64,000 nt of DNA from an uncultured Muribaculum sp. (GTDB lineage: Bacteria; Bacteroidota; Bacteroidia; Bacteroidales; Muribaculaceae), in contig NZ_CAJTYX010000013.1 of the NCBI RefSeq assembly GCF_910583865.1, positions 1 to 64,000 of the forward strand, in the 5' to 3' direction. Shown here piece after piece: positions 47,550 to 57,256 of this stretch. The stretch's first letter is position 1, and each line of letters starts with the position of its first letter. The notes below the pieces were generated by a model, which saw only the letters and a program-made list of their open reading frames with translations, did not search any database and was not told where the DNA came from. A program made the translations under genes and the position numbers.

Positions 47550-49640
47550 ATGGAAAAGTTGCGCAACAGCAATGTCATGTATCTGCGCGGGATAGGACCG
47601 CGACGTGCCGAACTGCTCGACAAGCAGCTCGGCATACGCAGTTACCGTGACCTGCTGTATCACTTCCCGACGCGTTATGTCGACCGCTCCATGATGTATC
47701 GCGTGGCCGACTTTGACGGCGACATGCCGATGGTGCAGGTGCGCGGCAGGTTCATCACCATGAACGAGCAGGGCGACGGTGCCAAAAGACGTCTTGTCGG
47801 ACTGTTCACCGACGGCACGCAGATGATGGAAGTGGTATGGTTTCGCCGCATCAAGCAGATCCGGGAAGCCTACCATCTCGACACGGAGTATGTTCTGTTC
47901 GGTAAACCGGAGGTTTTCAACAACCGCTGGTCGATGGTGCATCCTGAGATCGACACTCCGCAGTCGTTGACTGCGGCACAAGGTCTGAGAGGGGTCTACT
48001 CCCTCACCGAAAAGCTGACCGCTCAGGGGATAGGCACACGACAGCTGTTCGGTTGGGTGCAGAACGTGCTCGCCGCCACACCTGTGATCCGAGAGACGCT
48101 TCCACAGTCCATTATAGCGCGCCTGCGTCTGCCCGGGCTGCGCGAAGCCCTTGCCGACATACACAACCCGGCATCCAACGAACGGCTGCAGGCGGCACGA
48201 CTGAGGCTGAAGTTCGAGGAGCTGTTCTACCTGCAGCTCGACATTCTCCGCTATAGCCGCCGGCGCAATGCTTCGATAGGCGGTTTCCGTTTCAGCCGCG
48301 TTGGCGACTATTTCAACCGGTTTTATTTCGAGCAGCTGCCGTTCCCGCTCACCGGGGCGCAGAAGAGGGTGATAAAAGAGATTCGCGCCGACATGGGGAG
48401 CGGTCGGCAGATGAACCGCCTGCTCCAGGGCGATGTAGGCAGCGGAAAAACTCTCGTGGCGCTACTTACCATGCTTATCGCCCTCGACAACGGCTACCAG
48501 GCATGCCTTATGGCGCCTACGGAGATTCTTGCCACACAGCATTATGCCACACTTAGTGAGCTTGTGGCTCCTCTCGGCGTGAACGTAAGATTGCTTACCG
48601 GCTCCACGCGCAAGAAGGAGCGCGATGTCATCCACGAGCAGTTGCTCGACGGCAGTCTGCACATTCTTGTCGGCACGCATGCCGTGATCGAGGACAACGT
48701 GTGTTTCCGCAATCTCGGCTTTGTGGTGATCGACGAGCAGCATCGTTTCGGAGTGGCGCAACGTGCGCGGCTCTGGGGCAAGAACAGCTGCGTGCCGCAC
48801 GTGCTGGTAATGACAGCCACTCCCATACCCCGTACTCTCGCCATGACAGTCTATGGCGACCTGAGCGTCTCGGTCATTGACGAACTTCCGCCGGGACGCA
48901 AGCCTGTCACAACGCTTCTGCGCTATGAGGAGAATCGCGAGCAGGTATATCGCTCGGTAGGGCGGGAGCTTGCCGCAGGCAGGCAGGTCTACGTGGTGTA
49001 TCCTCTTATCCAGGAAAATGAGAAACTCGACCTGCAATGTCTGGAGGAGGGATATGAGCGCATCTGCGAGACATTTCCGAGCTATAAGTCGAGCTTTGTC
49101 CACGGGCGCATGAAGCCTGCGGCCAAGGAGTACCAGATGAGTCAGTTCGCTTCGGGAGAGGCTCGTATATTGGTAGCCACCACGGTGATAGAGGTTGGCG
49201 TCAACGTGCCCAACGCGTCGGTGATGATTATCGAGAATGCCGAACGTTTCGGCTTGTCGCAGCTGCACCAGCTCCGCGGCAGAGTGGGACGGGGAGCGGC
49301 GCAGAGTTTCTGCATACTCATGTCGAAACGTAAGATTTCGGGCGACACGCGCAAACGGCTGGAGGTGATGACATCGACCACCGACGGTTTTGTTATAGCC
49401 GAGGCCGACATGAAGATGCGTGGTCCGGGCGATATCGAGGGCACGATGCAGAGCGGTCTGGCATTCGACCTCAAGATAGCGGATCTCGCGCGCGACGGCC
49501 AGATCGTGGAGCTTGCAAGGCGTGAGGCCGAGGCTCTGCTGGAGGCTGACCCTACGTTTTCGTCGCCCGACAATGCCGTGATTGCCAAAGAACTTTCGGC
49601 CAACACATCACGCAAGGTCGATTGGTCGCGGATAAGCTGA
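47550..49640 (+). CDS. recG: ATP-dependent DNA helicase RecG
   Basis: A 696-residue helicase that reverses stalled replication forks and processes branched DNA. Visible parts: N-terminal wedge/OB region (MYLRGIGPRRAELL ... VQVRGRF), Walker A GDVGSGKTLVALL, Walker B DEQHRFG, motif III MTATPIPRTLAM, motif VI QLHQLRGRVGRG, and the C-terminal segment MRGPGDIEGTMQSG typical of RecG. Length is normal. It probably shares a transcript with ispD. Confidence 0.97.
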   Translation: MEKLRNSNVMYLRGIGPRRAELLDKQLGIRSYRDLLYHFPTRYVDRSMMYRVADFDGDMPMVQVRGRFITMNEQGDGAKRRLVGLFTDGTQMMEVVWFRRIKQIREAYHLDTEYVLFGKPEVFNNRWSMVHPEIDTPQSLTAAQGLRGVYSLTEKLTAQGIGTRQLFGWVQNVLAATPVIRETLPQSIIARLRLPGLREALADIHNPASNERLQAARLRLKFEELFYLQLDILRYSRRRNASIGGFRFSRVGDYFNRFYFEQLPFPLTGAQKRVIKEIRADMGSGRQMNRLLQGDVGSGKTLVALLTMLIALDNGYQACLMAPTEILATQHYATLSELVAPLGVNVRLLTGSTRKKERDVIHEQLLDGSLHILVGTHAVIEDNVCFRNLGFVVIDEQHRFGVAQRARLWGKNSCVPHVLVMTATPIPRTLAMTVYGDLSVSVIDELPPGRKPVTTLLRYEENREQVYRSVGRELAAGRQVYVVYPLIQENEKLDLQCLEEGYERICETFPSYKSSFVHGRMKPAAKEYQMSQFASGEARILVATTVIEVGVNVPNASVMIIENAERFGLSQLHQLRGRVGRGAAQSFCILMSKRKISGDTRKRLEVMTSTTDGFVIAEADMKMRGPGDIEGTMQSGLAFDLKIADLARDGQIVELARREAEALLEADPTFSSPDNAVIAKELSANTSRKVDWSRIS

Positions 49641-49853
49641 CCGGGTTGATGTCAGCATCGATTGCTGAAAATGTTTTTTAACGTTTGATTAAGGCTGCGC
49701 AACATTCGCGCAAGCAGATTTGTTTAAAATATGTTGTAAAACATGTTTTAATAACTCGTTGATTGTCAGTGCGTTCTGGTGGTATTTTTGATATGCTTGT
49801 TGTTTTTCACACTTTTTAGCCGCCTTGATTCGGCCTAAACGGGCAAATTGTGT

Positions 49854-49861
49854 TATATTTG
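49854..49861 (+). promoter_or_regulatory. Putative -7 element of ndk (TATATTTG)
   Basis: Exact TAnnTTTG match 38 bases before the ndk ATG at 49899. It falls inside the longer open frame that begins at 49848, which argues against that upstream start. Confidence 0.5.
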
Positions 49862-49898
49862 GGAAACGGACGATAGAAATGTTAAAAATCCAATTCTC

Positions 49899-50363
49899 AT
49901 GGAGCAGACCTTAGTAATACTGAAACCGGCGGCAGTGCACCGCCACATCATGGGCGAAGTGATCTCCCGTTTTGAAAAGAAAGGGCTTTACATCACCGGT
50001 ATGAAGATGATGCAGCTTGACGAGAGCATATTGCGTGAGCATTACGCGCATCTTGTCGAGAAACCTTTCTTCCCTTCGCTTCTGGAGTCGATGATGTCGA
50101 CCCCGGTAGTCGTGATGTGTGTCGAGGGCAAGGATGCCGTCGAGGTGGTGCGGCTCATGGTCGGTGCCACCAACGGGCGCAAGGCGTTGCCCGGAACCAT
50201 CCGCGGCGATTTCTCCATGAGCGGTCAGGAAAACATAGTCCATGCTTCCGACAGCGTGGATAATGCGCAGATCGAGCTTGCGCGCTTCTTCCGCAAGGGG
50301 GAAATTCTCGATTACAGGCCGTCGGATCTGAGATTCTATTACGCACCGGACGAATCGAAGTAA
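49899..50363 (+). CDS. ndk: Nucleoside-diphosphate kinase
   Basis: A 154-residue cytoplasmic enzyme that transfers the gamma-phosphate from ATP to NDPs through a phosphohistidine. The active-site histidine is His115 in ENIVHASDS, followed by the family segment DNAQIELARFF. MEQTLVILKPAAV is a canonical NDK start. The M23/LysM gene follows after 21 bases. Confidence 0.97.
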   Translation: MEQTLVILKPAAVHRHIMGEVISRFEKKGLYITGMKMMQLDESILREHYAHLVEKPFFPSLLESMMSTPVVVMCVEGKDAVEVVRLMVGATNGRKALPGTIRGDFSMSGQENIVHASDSVDNAQIELARFFRKGEILDYRPSDLRFYYAPDESK

Positions 50364-50384
50364 CGACAAAAAAAGAAAGAGGAA

Positions 50385-51326
50385 ATGCAGTTAAATATAG
50401 TAAAGATATCAGCCACATTACTTTTAGGATTAGCAGCAATTTTACCGGCTTCGGCGCAGGACTTGCGTCGCCCGGCACAGCATAACGCAAACCACGAGGA
50501 TCTTCTCGCCATGCAAAAAACGATTTCTTCGGAAATCAAGCTGAAGGAGACCCTCGATTATATGGACGATCTTTTCAAGGAGGAGGAAGCTCCTGAAAAT
50601 GACCTCTACGAGACATACAAGAACGACCGTACGGTCAATCCGTTCCGCAATGCCGACGTCCCCGAGACGGCAGTCATCGACGTGACTGAATTCTGCATGC
50701 CTACCATGGGCTATGTGACATCGCCCTACGGCTATCGTCGTCGCTTCCGCCGCATGCACAAGGGTATCGACCTCAAGGTGCAGATCGGCGACACTATCCG
50801 CGCGGCATTTTCCGGCTATGTGCGCCTGACCAACTTCGAGCGCCGTGGCTACGGCAACTACGTGATCCTAAGCCATAAGGATGGCTTCGAGACCATCTAC
50901 GGCCACTTGTCGAAGTTCCTCGTAAAATCGGGTGAATACGTGAAGGCAGGCACTCCCATCGCTCTTGGCGGCAACACGGGCCGTTCTACCGGACCCCATC
51001 TCCACTTCGAGACACGCTTCATGGGCTATGCGATAAATCCGGCGGCCATATTCGACTTCGAGAACAAGACCACGCACACCGACACATATACCTTCAACAA
51101 GGCCACGTTCAAGAATGCACGCGACTACTCCCCGAAGAGTCGGTCAAAGTCGTCACTTGCTTCGAAAAGTTCAAAGAGCACTGCCGGCGGCGCGTCATAC
51201 AAGGTAAGAAAAGGCGACAACCTTGGCAAGATAGCGCGTGCTCATGGCACCACTGTCGCTGCCATCAAGAAGGCAAACGGCCTCAAGAGCGACAATATCG
51301 CAGTAGGCCAGCGTCTGAAACTGTAG
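50385..51326 (+). CDS. M23-family peptidoglycan endopeptidase with LysM domain
   Basis: A 313-residue secreted cell-wall hydrolase: signal peptide (MQLNIVKISATLLLGLAAILPASAQ), an M23 (lysostaphin/LytM-like) domain with zinc ligands His125 and Asp129 (HKGID) and the HLH motif (His205, His207), a Ser/Lys-rich linker, and a C-terminal LysM (YKVRKGDNLGKIARAHGTTVAAI) that binds peptidoglycan. The complete zinc-site residues suggest an active enzyme rather than an EnvC-like activator. It probably cuts cross-links during growth or division, and shares a transcript with ndk. Confidence 0.93.
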   Translation: MQLNIVKISATLLLGLAAILPASAQDLRRPAQHNANHEDLLAMQKTISSEIKLKETLDYMDDLFKEEEAPENDLYETYKNDRTVNPFRNADVPETAVIDVTEFCMPTMGYVTSPYGYRRRFRRMHKGIDLKVQIGDTIRAAFSGYVRLTNFERRGYGNYVILSHKDGFETIYGHLSKFLVKSGEYVKAGTPIALGGNTGRSTGPHLHFETRFMGYAINPAAIFDFENKTTHTDTYTFNKATFKNARDYSPKSRSKSSLASKSSKSTAGGASYKVRKGDNLGKIARAHGTTVAAIKKANGLKSDNIAVGQRLKL

Positions 51327-51390
51327 GTGTCAGAAGCCGTACCTGAGGTAACCCAGACCTTGGTAACCTGACATATATTAAAGATAACAC

Positions 51391-51433
51391 ACGGGAAGTA
51401 GATTATTCATAGGTCTGCTTCCCGTATTTTTTT
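51391..51433 (+). terminator. Intrinsic terminator after the ndk-M23 genes
   Basis: ACGGGAAGTAGA (51391-51402) pairs with TCTGCTTCCCGT (51414-51425), with one wobble, then a run of seven T. A strong rho-independent terminator just before the GH43-like gene. Confidence 0.85.
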
Positions 51434-51455
51434 CGAAACGATAATTTATTGCGAT

Positions 51456-53144
51456 ATGAAACGATTATTTATGGCTACCGCCTTGGCTGCGGTAGTAGCG
51501 GCGGGTTGGTGTGGTTCTAAAGACCCCATAGTGGCTAACCCGATCAGCCTCAATTATCAGTTCGGAATGGGCGGTGGCGACGAGCGCTCGCGCCGCGAGG
51601 CCGCCGATCCAGTGATTGAGATGTGGAATGACGATTACTATCTCTTTGCGTCGAAGTCAAGCGGCTACTGGCGTTCTCACGACCTCGCATCGTGGGAGTA
51701 TATTCCCGCGCCGTCTATTGCCACCATCAATGAGTATGCGCCCACGGTGTGTGCCATTGACGGCGAATTCTATTTCATGGCTTCCGATGTCAACCGTATA
51801 TTCAAGACCCTCACTCCCGAGGATGGCAACTCATGGGTGGAGGTGGAATGCCGGTTTCCGATCAAGCAGCATGACCCGTGCTTGTGGCAGGATGATGACG
51901 GACGTGTATTCCTATATTGGGGCTGTCATGACAAGGAGCCGATTTATGGCGTGGAGGTCGATGTGGCCGACGGCTTCGCTCCCAAGTGTGAGCCGGTGGT
52001 ACTTATCGACCACAACATAGACAAATATGGTTGGGAGGTGCCCGGCGCGAACAATGAAGAGACCTTTCATCAAGGATGGAACGAAGGGCCTGCGATGCTG
52101 AAGCAGGATGGCAAATATTATCTCCAATATGCGGCTCCGGGCACGCAGTGGCGTATATACGGCGACGGTGTATATGTCGGTGATTCGCCACTCGGCCCGT
52201 TCACCTACATGGAGAGCAACCCGTTCTCCTTCAAGCCGGGTGGATTCATCGGGGGCGCAGGCCACGGCCACACCTTCCGCGACCGGTATGGCAACCTCTG
52301 GCATGTGGCAACGATGAAGATATCGGTACGCCACTGGTTTGAGCGCCGTTTGGGACTGTTCCCGGTGGTGCTTGACAGCAAGAAAAATACTATGCGCGCC
52401 ATTACGGAATGGAGCGACTATCCATTCACGATACCGCAGCGCCGGTTCGACGCATCGAAGAAACAGTTGTCGTGCGGCTACAAGCAGCTTGCCGCCGGGG
52501 CGCAGGCGAAAGCATCATCTGAGAAGCTCGGACACGCAGCCGCCTCGGCCACCGACGATACAGTGGAAACATGGTGGGCAGCCGGGAGCGGACACAAGGG
52601 AGAGTGGCTGGAGGTGGACCTTGGCCGCGAATGCCGCATCAAGGCTCTACAGCCCAATTTCGCCGACGACAGCATGCAGGTGTTCGCCCCGTATGATTTT
52701 CCGGTAGTCTACAAATATCATATTGATGCTTCGAAGGATGGGAAGAGTTGGACTACCATGATCGACCGTAGCGCTAATACCGCCGACATGCCTCATGAGC
52801 TTGTCGTGCTCGACAAGCCGGTGGCCGCACGTTACGTCAGAATAGTCAACGACGAGGACATCGACGGAAACTTCTCGCTTTACGACTTGCGCGTGTTCGG
52901 CAGCGACAGCCGTAAACCTCTCGACAAAAAAGTGGCCAATACGGTGACGCGTGATGCTTCCGATCCGCGCCATATAATCGTGGAGTGGACTCCGGTCGAT
53001 GGTGCCGAACGTTACATAGTGCGGTGGGGCGTGGCCGGATCGCGCCTGAGGCCCAACAGCGACGAGGTGCGCGGCACCACCGTCCTCGATGCCCGCTGGT
53101 ACAACCGCGACACCGCCTATCACTTCGAAGTCACAGCCTACTGA
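51456..53144 (+). CDS. GH43-like glycosidase with F5/8-type C (discoidin) domain
   Basis: A 562-residue secreted protein. After the leader (MKRLFMATALAAVVAAGWC) comes a five-bladed beta-propeller of the GH43 type: Asp51 in REAADPVIEMW is the expected base, HDPCLWQDDDGRVFLYWG the central Asp region, and Glu210 in NEGPAML the likely acid. A discoidin-like carbohydrate-binding domain follows (about 350-490, LGHAASATDDTVETWWAAGSG ... ARYVRIVNDED), then a short FN3-like segment. GH43 enzymes cleave beta-xylosides, alpha-arabinosides or beta-galactosides; the sugar is not clear. It sits beside GH85 genes, so an N- or O-glycan galactose linkage is possible. The cysteine at about residue 19 may be a lipid attachment site (GWCGSK). 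Confidence 0.78.
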   Translation: MKRLFMATALAAVVAAGWCGSKDPIVANPISLNYQFGMGGGDERSRREAADPVIEMWNDDYYLFASKSSGYWRSHDLASWEYIPAPSIATINEYAPTVCAIDGEFYFMASDVNRIFKTLTPEDGNSWVEVECRFPIKQHDPCLWQDDDGRVFLYWGCHDKEPIYGVEVDVADGFAPKCEPVVLIDHNIDKYGWEVPGANNEETFHQGWNEGPAMLKQDGKYYLQYAAPGTQWRIYGDGVYVGDSPLGPFTYMESNPFSFKPGGFIGGAGHGHTFRDRYGNLWHVATMKISVRHWFERRLGLFPVVLDSKKNTMRAITEWSDYPFTIPQRRFDASKKQLSCGYKQLAAGAQAKASSEKLGHAAASATDDTVETWWAAGSGHKGEWLEVDLGRECRIKALQPNFADDSMQVFAPYDFPVVYKYHIDASKDGKSWTTMIDRSANTADMPHELVVLDKPVAARYVRIVNDEDIDGNFSLYDLRVFGSDSRKPLDKKVANTVTRDASDPRHIIVEWTPVDGAERYIVRWGVAGSRLRPNSDEVRGTTVLDARWYNRDTAYHFEVTAY

Positions 53145-53189
53145 TAAAGTTACAACCTTATGAGCGGGAATAATACCCCGTTTCTTTGC

Positions 53190-53221
53190 GCACGGCATGC
53201 CTAACTGCGGGCATGCCGTGC
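53190..53221 (+). terminator. Perfect 12-base hairpin after the GH43-like gene
   Basis: GCACGGCATGCC (53190-53201) and GGCATGCCGTGC (53210-53221) form a perfect stem with an 8-base loop. The tail is TTGCTTT rather than a pure T-run, so terminator strength is uncertain. Confidence 0.6.
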
Positions 53222-53472
53222 TTGCTTTAGCCATAGTTTATGTCGGAATTCAGTGGTCTTGGCGAGCGTATACCGGCAGATAGGAAGAATGGCGTCGGTT
53301 TATGAAAGAATAGCGTCGGAGGATGTGGGTCGGTAATTCTAACTTTGGTTGGGTAAAATAACATATAATCGGCGATGGCCGGGCGTTAGTCAATACGTAT
53401 TTTCCAGTGTGAATTACACAATATGTATTGATAATATTACCATTGTCGGTATGTGTAACTGTGATAACTGTA
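53222..53472. other. Intergenic stretch, no gene seen
   Basis: AT-rich DNA between the GH43-like terminator and the GH85 promoter. It includes a stray TAACTTTG at 53340-53347 without a -33 partner, and imperfect inverted repeats near 53395-53435. No open frame with coding character. Confidence 0.45.
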
Positions 53473-53601
53473 TTTGAAAATTTATTATGTAAAATTTAAT
53501 TTTTGTTTAAGTAATTTCTGTGATGAGTGTGTGTCTATTGTAGACTCATCGGGAAAATGAGTTTAAATTTTCAAACATATCTTTAACCAATTCTTTTACA
53601 C
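53473..53601 (+). promoter_or_regulatory. Promoter and leader of GH85 gene 1
   Basis: TTTG (53473-53476) lies 20 bases before TAATTTTT (53497-53504, followed by G), then TTTAAGTAAT, GAGTGTGTGTCTATT and TTTAACCAATTCTTTTACAC just before the ATG. The same ordered blocks precede GH85 gene 3, with the same spacing from -33 to the TTAAGTAAT block. Conservation implies function in transcription or in the mRNA leader. Confidence 0.6.
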
Positions 53602-56600
53602 ATGACATTAAAACAAGCAGTAGCGCTGTCTACATTCTTAGTGGCATCGGCCGTCGGAGCAAATGCACAGCAGCCGTGGGCCGGATGCTGGTTTCCTGAT
53701 GATGTGAGGGACTGGACTCCGCAATATGACAGGGATGCCAGATTCAATAAGTCGAGAGTAGAGTTGAAAAAACGTATATCCACCCCGGGGGCTATGAAAG
53801 CCAATTCCGAACAGGGCACACTTGGTCATGTCATGGTCGCATCCGTATCGTCCAAAATGTGCGGCCAGTGTTCCGCGCAGGGATTTGACAATTTCATCGG
53901 CTATAATCCCACCTATTGGCAATACATGGACAAGATGGTCAACTGGGGAGGCGCCGATGACGAAGGAATAATCGTGCCTCCTCCCGCCGGAACCATCGAC
54001 GCAGCCCATGCACAGGGTGTCAAGGTCTACGCCAACATGTTCTTTCAGGCCACAACCAACGGTAAGCCCTGGGCAAAGCAGATTCTTACTGAAGAGAACG
54101 GTGTCTATCCCTATGCAAGAAAATTGGTGGAGATGGCGCTTTATTACGGTTTCGACGGATATTTCATAAACGACGAATCTAATCAAGGACTCCACTCCTA
54201 TTGGACATCGTGGATAAAAGACTTCTATAAGGCATGTGACGAGGTCGGCGACAACAACCTCGAGATCATCTGGTATGACGCAAGCGACAAGCCGGATATT
54301 GAGAAACTGAACACTCATCCCAGAACGTCGCATTTCATCGATTACCAGTACTGGTATAACTATGACATGAATTTCCATAATCTGGCATCGCAGATCAACA
54401 CCACGTTTGAGAATACCTTCAACAAGGTCTACAATGGTGTCGAGTGTGCCATGGAGGGCTATCAGGGATTTGGTGCACATCTTGACCGCAATTTCCCGCG
54501 CAACGGCGAGCATATAGGCTCTATGGCCTTGTTCTGTCCTGAGGAACCCCATTGGAAGAATTTTGTCAACGGGCTGTTCTTCACCGAGAATGCCCGTGGC
54601 GAAGAGGCTTACAAGGCGATGAAGTCGACATTTGAACGCGAGCGCGCCACCTGGGTCAACAACTCAGGAGATCCCTCCACCACGTCCACTACATGGCGCG
54701 GCATCTCGGGCTGTGTGGTCGAGGCTTCTACGATAGACGGGTTCCCCTTCATCACCTCCTTCAACGTAGGCAACGGCAAGCACCGTTTTGCCCAGGGGAA
54801 GAAGCTCTGCACACGCGACTGGAGCTTTGCCGGAATGCAGAGCTATATGCCGACGTGGCGATATTGGATAGAGGGTGGTGACAAGCTTGTCGAGTCGATT
54901 GATTGGGATGACGCATACTCCGGCGGTAATTCGATAAAGATTTCAGGCACGCTGTCGGCAGGCTCTCATCTTATGCGCCTGTTCAAGACCATGGCCGCCT
55001 GTGATGGTGGAGAACTGAAGCTTACCTACAAGAGCACCAATACTGTAGTTCCCGTCCTACGTTTGTCGACCACATCGAGCACGAATACAGATATCGAGAT
55101 CTCCGCGAAAGGCACTTCCACATCTAACGGATGGACCATAGCCAACTATGATCTTTCGTCGGTCAAGGGCAAGACAATCTATCTGGTCGGATTCGACCTG
55201 AAGGCCGACATCGAGCTTGCCAACTATGAGATGAAACTCGGACAGCTTACGATTACTCCCGCAGGGTATTCTCCGAAGCCAGTAGAGATCAGCGCTCTGA
55301 ATCTGGAGAACAAGCTTGGCAACAAGGGCGGCGACATGCGCCTCACATGGGACTGGGCCGACAACAGCGACCTTGATCATTTTGATATATATGTGGTGTC
55401 ACCTTCCGGCAACCGCACGCTCGCAGGTCAAACCAGAGGCGAGGCGTTCTACATCCCCGAGATAGTGCGTGACGGCAATGACGTAAATGTCACCATAGAA
55501 GTGGTGTCAGTAATGAAAGATGGCAAAGAGGGTGTAAAGAAGAGCGCCGTGGCAGAGTTCGAGCCTGAGACCGCTCCGGTGGTCACGATTACCACCTCAA
55601 GCAGCTATGCCAAGAAGGGTGATGTGATAACCCTCACAGCAACGGGCACGTTCAATCCCACATCATGCCGTTGGGAGATTCCAGAAGGATTGACTCTGGA
55701 AAATGGATCTTCCATAACCGATTTCAGTGTCCGCGTAAAGGTGGATGCACTCGGCTCGTTCAAGGCCAAGGCTTTCCTCACCAACAATATCGGCGAAGGG
55801 TCTGCCGAACGTTTCGTGGTGGATGGACTTTCCGATGATGCTTACGCAGGCGTATCAAACGTGGCATTGCTGAAGAAGATTGTCGGCGAGAGCGCTCCGT
55901 TCCAGTCCAACCAATCGGCGGAAATGCTCGTTGACGGAGACAAGACCCCTGTCAATTCGGATGAAAAGTGGCATTCTGTTTCCAAAAAGCCGTTTGCGGA
56001 GATTGACCTTCAGGATAATTATAAGATTTACGGGTTCGGACTGTTTGATTGCAAATCAGGCAACGACAATAGCGCCAATCTGCCCAATTACAAAATCGAG
56101 GTGAGCCGTGACGGGACAGACTGGACCGAAGTGGTCGATCACCGTAACAGCTCTGACGAGAATGTCAAATACGATTACATAGAGCCTGTCGTGGCTCGCT
56201 ACGTTCGTCTCGCACCGTATCATACCAACACGATTACTACACGCGTCTGGGAATTTGAGGTATATGGATGCGATGTCACATCAATGACCATCGACTGCCC
56301 GGCGGAAATCGTTGTCAATGTCAATGACACAAAGACCTTCAAGGTAGGATACAACCTCAACGGCGAGGCACGCGCCGACAACTTCGGACTTACCGTGGAG
56401 GGCTCCGACAATTCCGTCAGGGTTGAAAGCGTGGTCGAGGACAAGGCCCAGAGTGCGTTCGATGTCACGATAGCGGGTGGTGATGTATATCGTATCTCAT
56501 CGTTGAGCGTATTGCTGACCAACGGCGAATTCAGCCGCCAGCGTGATGTGAAGGTATATGTCGAGGATCCTGCGGAAGAAAGCCTTGCCAAGGGCGTGAA

Positions 56601-57231
56601 AGCGACCGTCTACCACTTCAACAAAGGGATGGATCCCAATGCCCCCATGACATTCTATTATGGCTCGCAAGCTTACACGAAGCTCGAACTGAATAACCTT
56701 ACCGACGGCGATGTGACAACGGATGTACTCACCTCTTTGGAAAAGCCGTCAACGTACACCTACGACCTTTATGTAGACTTTTCACTGAAGGAGAGCGCCA
56801 AGATCGGTCGTGTGAAGATTTCATTCCCCTACAATAACTATGCGGAGAATGAAAACGGCACAATGTTGGAGATTGTCGATGCATTTATCATCCAGGATGC
56901 CCGGCGTGCTTCCTCAAACAAGTACACCGACCTCGGATCGGCAAAGAACATAGGCAGACGCGATTATTATCAATACGTGTTTGACGAGCCTGTCGATGTA
57001 AAGGATTTCCGTATCCGTTTCAACATCAAGGCGCTCGCATATCCTGCCCTTGCCGAAATAGAGGTGTATCCCTATAAGGAGACTACAGGAATAGAGGAAA
57101 TCGAATCGGGTTTCGGGATTGCAGTCTCCGCGATTTACGACCTATATGGCCGCAAGGTCGAGAATCCGGTCGCAGGCATATATGTAGTAGTGTATGCCGA
57201 CGGATCGACAAAGAAAATCTACGTAAAATAA
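53602..57231 (+). CDS. GH85-type endo-beta-N-acetylglucosaminidase 1
   Basis: A 1209-residue secreted enzyme. Signal peptide MTLKQAVALSTFLV...ANAQQ. The catalytic barrel (about 25-380) contains YYGFDGYFINDESN with Asn190-Asp-Glu192, matching the GH85 N-x-E pair in which Glu is acid/base and Asn positions the substrate acetamide. These enzymes cleave the GlcNAc-GlcNAc core of N-glycans. Then a beta-sandwich (to about 520), an FN3/Ig-like part, a discoidin domain (about 750-890), another galactose-binding-like domain (about 995-1160), and a C-terminal sorting-like tail (LYGRKVENPVAGIYVVVYAD). The second GH85 gene starts 25 bases after the stop, so the two share a transcript. The only intact copy here. 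Confidence 0.88.
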   Translation: MTLKQAVALSTFLVASAVGANAQQPWAGCWFPDDVRDWTPQYDRDARFNKSRVELKKRISTPGAMKANSEQGTLGHVMVASVSSKMCGQCSAQGFDNFIGYNPTYWQYMDKMVNWGGADDEGIIVPPPAGTIDAAHAQGVKVYANMFFQATTNGKPWAKQILTEENGVYPYARKLVEMALYYGFDGYFINDESNQGLHSYWTSWIKDFYKACDEVGDNNLEIIWYDASDKPDIEKLNTHPRTSHFIDYQYWYNYDMNFHNLASQINTTFENTFNKVYNGVECAMEGYQGFGAHLDRNFPRNGEHIGSMALFCPEEPHWKNFVNGLFFTENARGEEAYKAMKSTFERERATWVNNSGDPSTTSTTWRGISGCVVEASTIDGFPFITSFNVGNGKHRFAQGKKLCTRDWSFAGMQSYMPTWRYWIEGGDKLVESIDWDDAYSGGNSIKISGTLSAGSHLMRLFKTMAACDGGELKLTYKSTNTVVPVLRLSTTSSTNTDIEISAKGTSTSNGWTIANYDLSSVKGKTIYLVGFDLKADIELANYEMKLGQLTITPAGYSPKPVEISALNLENKLGNKGGDMRLTWDWADNSDLDHFDIYVVSPSGNRTLAGQTRGEAFYIPEIVRDGNDVNVTIEVVSVMKDGKEGVKKSAVAEFEPETAPVVTITTSSSYAKKGDVITLTATGTFNPTSCRWEIPEGLTLENGSSITDFSVRVKVDALGSFKAKAFLTNNIGEGSAERFVVDGLSDDAYAGVSNVALLKKIVGESAPFQSNQSAEMLVDGDKTPVNSDEKWHSVSKKPFAEIDLQDNYKIYGFGLFDCKSGNDNSANLPNYKIEVSRDGTDWTEVVDHRNSSDENVKYDYIEPVVARYVRLAPYHTNTITTRVWEFEVYGCDVTSMTIDCPAEIVVNVNDTKTFKVGYNLNGEARADNFGLTVEGSDNSVRVESVVEDKAQSAFDVTIAGGDVYRISSLSVLLTNGEFSRQRDVKVYVEDPAEESLAKGVKATVYHFNKGMDPNAPMTFYYGSQAYTKLELNNLTDGDVTTDVLTSLEKPSTYTYDLYVDFSLKESAKIGRVKISFPYNNYAENENGTMLEIVDAFIIQDARRASSNKYTDLGSAKNIGRRDYYQYVFDEPVDVKDFRIRFNIKALAYPALAEIEVYPYKETTGIEEIESGFGIAVSAIYDLYGRKVENPVAGIYVVVYADGSTKKIYVK

Positions 57232-57256
57232 ATTTACCATTAACCTGATATATCTA

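Noticed and set aside
53340..53347. TAACTTTG as the GH85 gene 1 promoter
   Set aside because: No -33 partner and about 255 bases from the ATG; the pair at 53473/53497 is better spaced and conserved in front of copy 3.
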